64,000 bases of DNA, from NCBI GenBank assembly GCA_023384455.1, contig JAHDWH010000002.1, positions 1 through 64,000 on the forward strand, given 5' to 3'. The notes under the pieces were generated by a model. That model saw nothing but the letters and a program-made list of their open reading frames with translations, was not told where the DNA came from and made no database searches. A program made the translations under genes and the position numbers. The DNA comes from Caldilineaceae bacterium. Its GTDB lineage: Bacteria > Chloroflexota > Anaerolineae > Caldilineales > Caldilineaceae. Every line of letters starts with the position of its first letter. Positions within the stretch are counted from its first letter, which is position 1. Of the stretch, positions 63,598 to 64,000 are shown piece by piece.

Positions 63598-64000
63598 ATC
63601 CCCGCGGGTTGTCATTGTCGGGGCCGGTTTTGCCGGACTGTGGGCCGCCCGCGGTCTGGCTGGCGCGCCGGTGCAGGTGTTGCTGGTGGATCGCAATAAC
63701 TTCCATACGTTTCTGCCCCTGCTCTATCAGGTGGCGGCTGCCGAGTTGGAGCCGGAGGCCATCGCCTATCCCGTGCGCAGTATCCTGCGCCGGATGCCCA
63801 ATGTGGATTTCCTCCTGGCAGAGGTAGACGGACTCGATCTGGCAGGACAGCAGATTCAGACATCAGCAGGCACAATCCCCTACGACTTTCTCCTCCTGGC
63901 CGCCGGCAGCACCAACCACTTTTTCGGTGTACCCGGTGGGCGGGAACACGCCTTTCCCCTGAAAACAATGGCGGACGCGGTTGCTTTACGCAGCCAGATA
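63587..64000 (+). CDS. ndh: Type II NADH dehydrogenase-like FAD oxidoreductase (cut at window end)
   Basis: Not in the ORF track because it runs off the window. From ATG 63587 the frame gives [19 protein letters not shown] (FAD-binding GxGxxG), [20 protein letters not shown] and [16 protein letters not shown], all typical of NDH-2, a one-protein, non-pumping NADH:quinone oxidoreductase. Only the first 138 codons are in view. With NarGHI it could form a short, non-pumping electron path from NADH to nitrate. Confidence 0.85.
   Translation, partial: MARESPRVVIVGAGFAGLWAARGLAGAPVQVLLVDRNNFHTFLPLLYQVAAAELEPEAIAYPVRSILRRMPNVDFLLAEVDGLDLAGQQIQTSAGTIPYDFLLLAAGSTNHFFGVPGGREHAFPLKTMADAVALRSQI

Overview
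The window reads as a high-GC bacterial chromosome segment, most likely from a member of the Chloroflexota (Anaerolineae/Caldilineae/Ardenticatenia-like). This is inferred from gene content: two complex I gene sets with NuoC-NuoD and NuoE-NuoF fusions, a giant AfsR/BTAD-type regulator, Uma2, HEPN and GxxExxY accessory genes, a SpoIID-like exported protein, a Thermus-like nar operon with a diheme cytochrome c, and gaps full of hairpin-forming repeats. No 16S rRNA gene is present, so the taxonomy is not proven.

Layout. (1) 0.1-2.5 kb: an ABC-2 permease and two small NAD-dependent epimerase-like genes. (2) 2.6-11.6 kb, minus strand: a membrane-arm-only complex I operon, nuoA-H-J-K-(small TPR-like/membrane protein)-L-M-N. 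(3) 11.9-33.8 kb, plus strand: a second, complete complex I operon, nuoA-B-CD-EF-G-H-I-J-K-L-M-N, interrupted by non-complex-I genes (GxxExxY, Uma2, HicB-HicA, a lipoprotein plus a SpoIID-like gene, HEPN-nucleotidyltransferase plus a small gene). A DUF4258/YgiT-zinc-finger pair follows. Two of these accessory blocks are flanked by a second copy of the 3' end of the preceding nuo gene (nuoL and nuoN). The two operons diverge from a shared 0.33-kb promoter region between two different nuoA genes. (4) 34.9-45.4 kb, minus strand: HD hydrolase, sugar-phosphate isomerase-like protein, BTAD-AAA-TPR regulator, GIY-YIG-like protein, MFS transporter, DUF362 protein, parvulin-type PPIase, and rpsF-rpsR without ssb between them. 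(5) 45.6-46.3 kb: tRNA-Pro(CGG) and a BON-like gene, then the 3' remnant of a group II intron. (6) 46.8-64 kb, plus strand: an anaerobic nitrate-respiration region, narX-narL, a receiver-like protein, narC-G-H-J-I and a TehA/SLAC1-type channel. It continues with a broken flavodoxin gene, DUF1858-type proteins, AhpD-like, an RIC/ScdA-like iron-sulfur repair protein, ferredoxin, two cupins, DUF488 and the start of a type II NADH dehydrogenase.

How it fits together. NADH oxidation by complex I (and NDH-2 at the right edge) would feed the quinone pool. NarGHI with NarC would pass those electrons to nitrate (or, in reverse, oxidise nitrite). NarXL-type sensing probably controls the nar genes, and the downstream AhpD/RIC/ferredoxin set fits protection and repair under nitrosative stress.

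The main unusual signals are the cassette-like insertions in the nuo operon that restore the 3' end of the gene they follow, and several short repeat families. One of these is a family of three copies that are each exactly 103 bp long.
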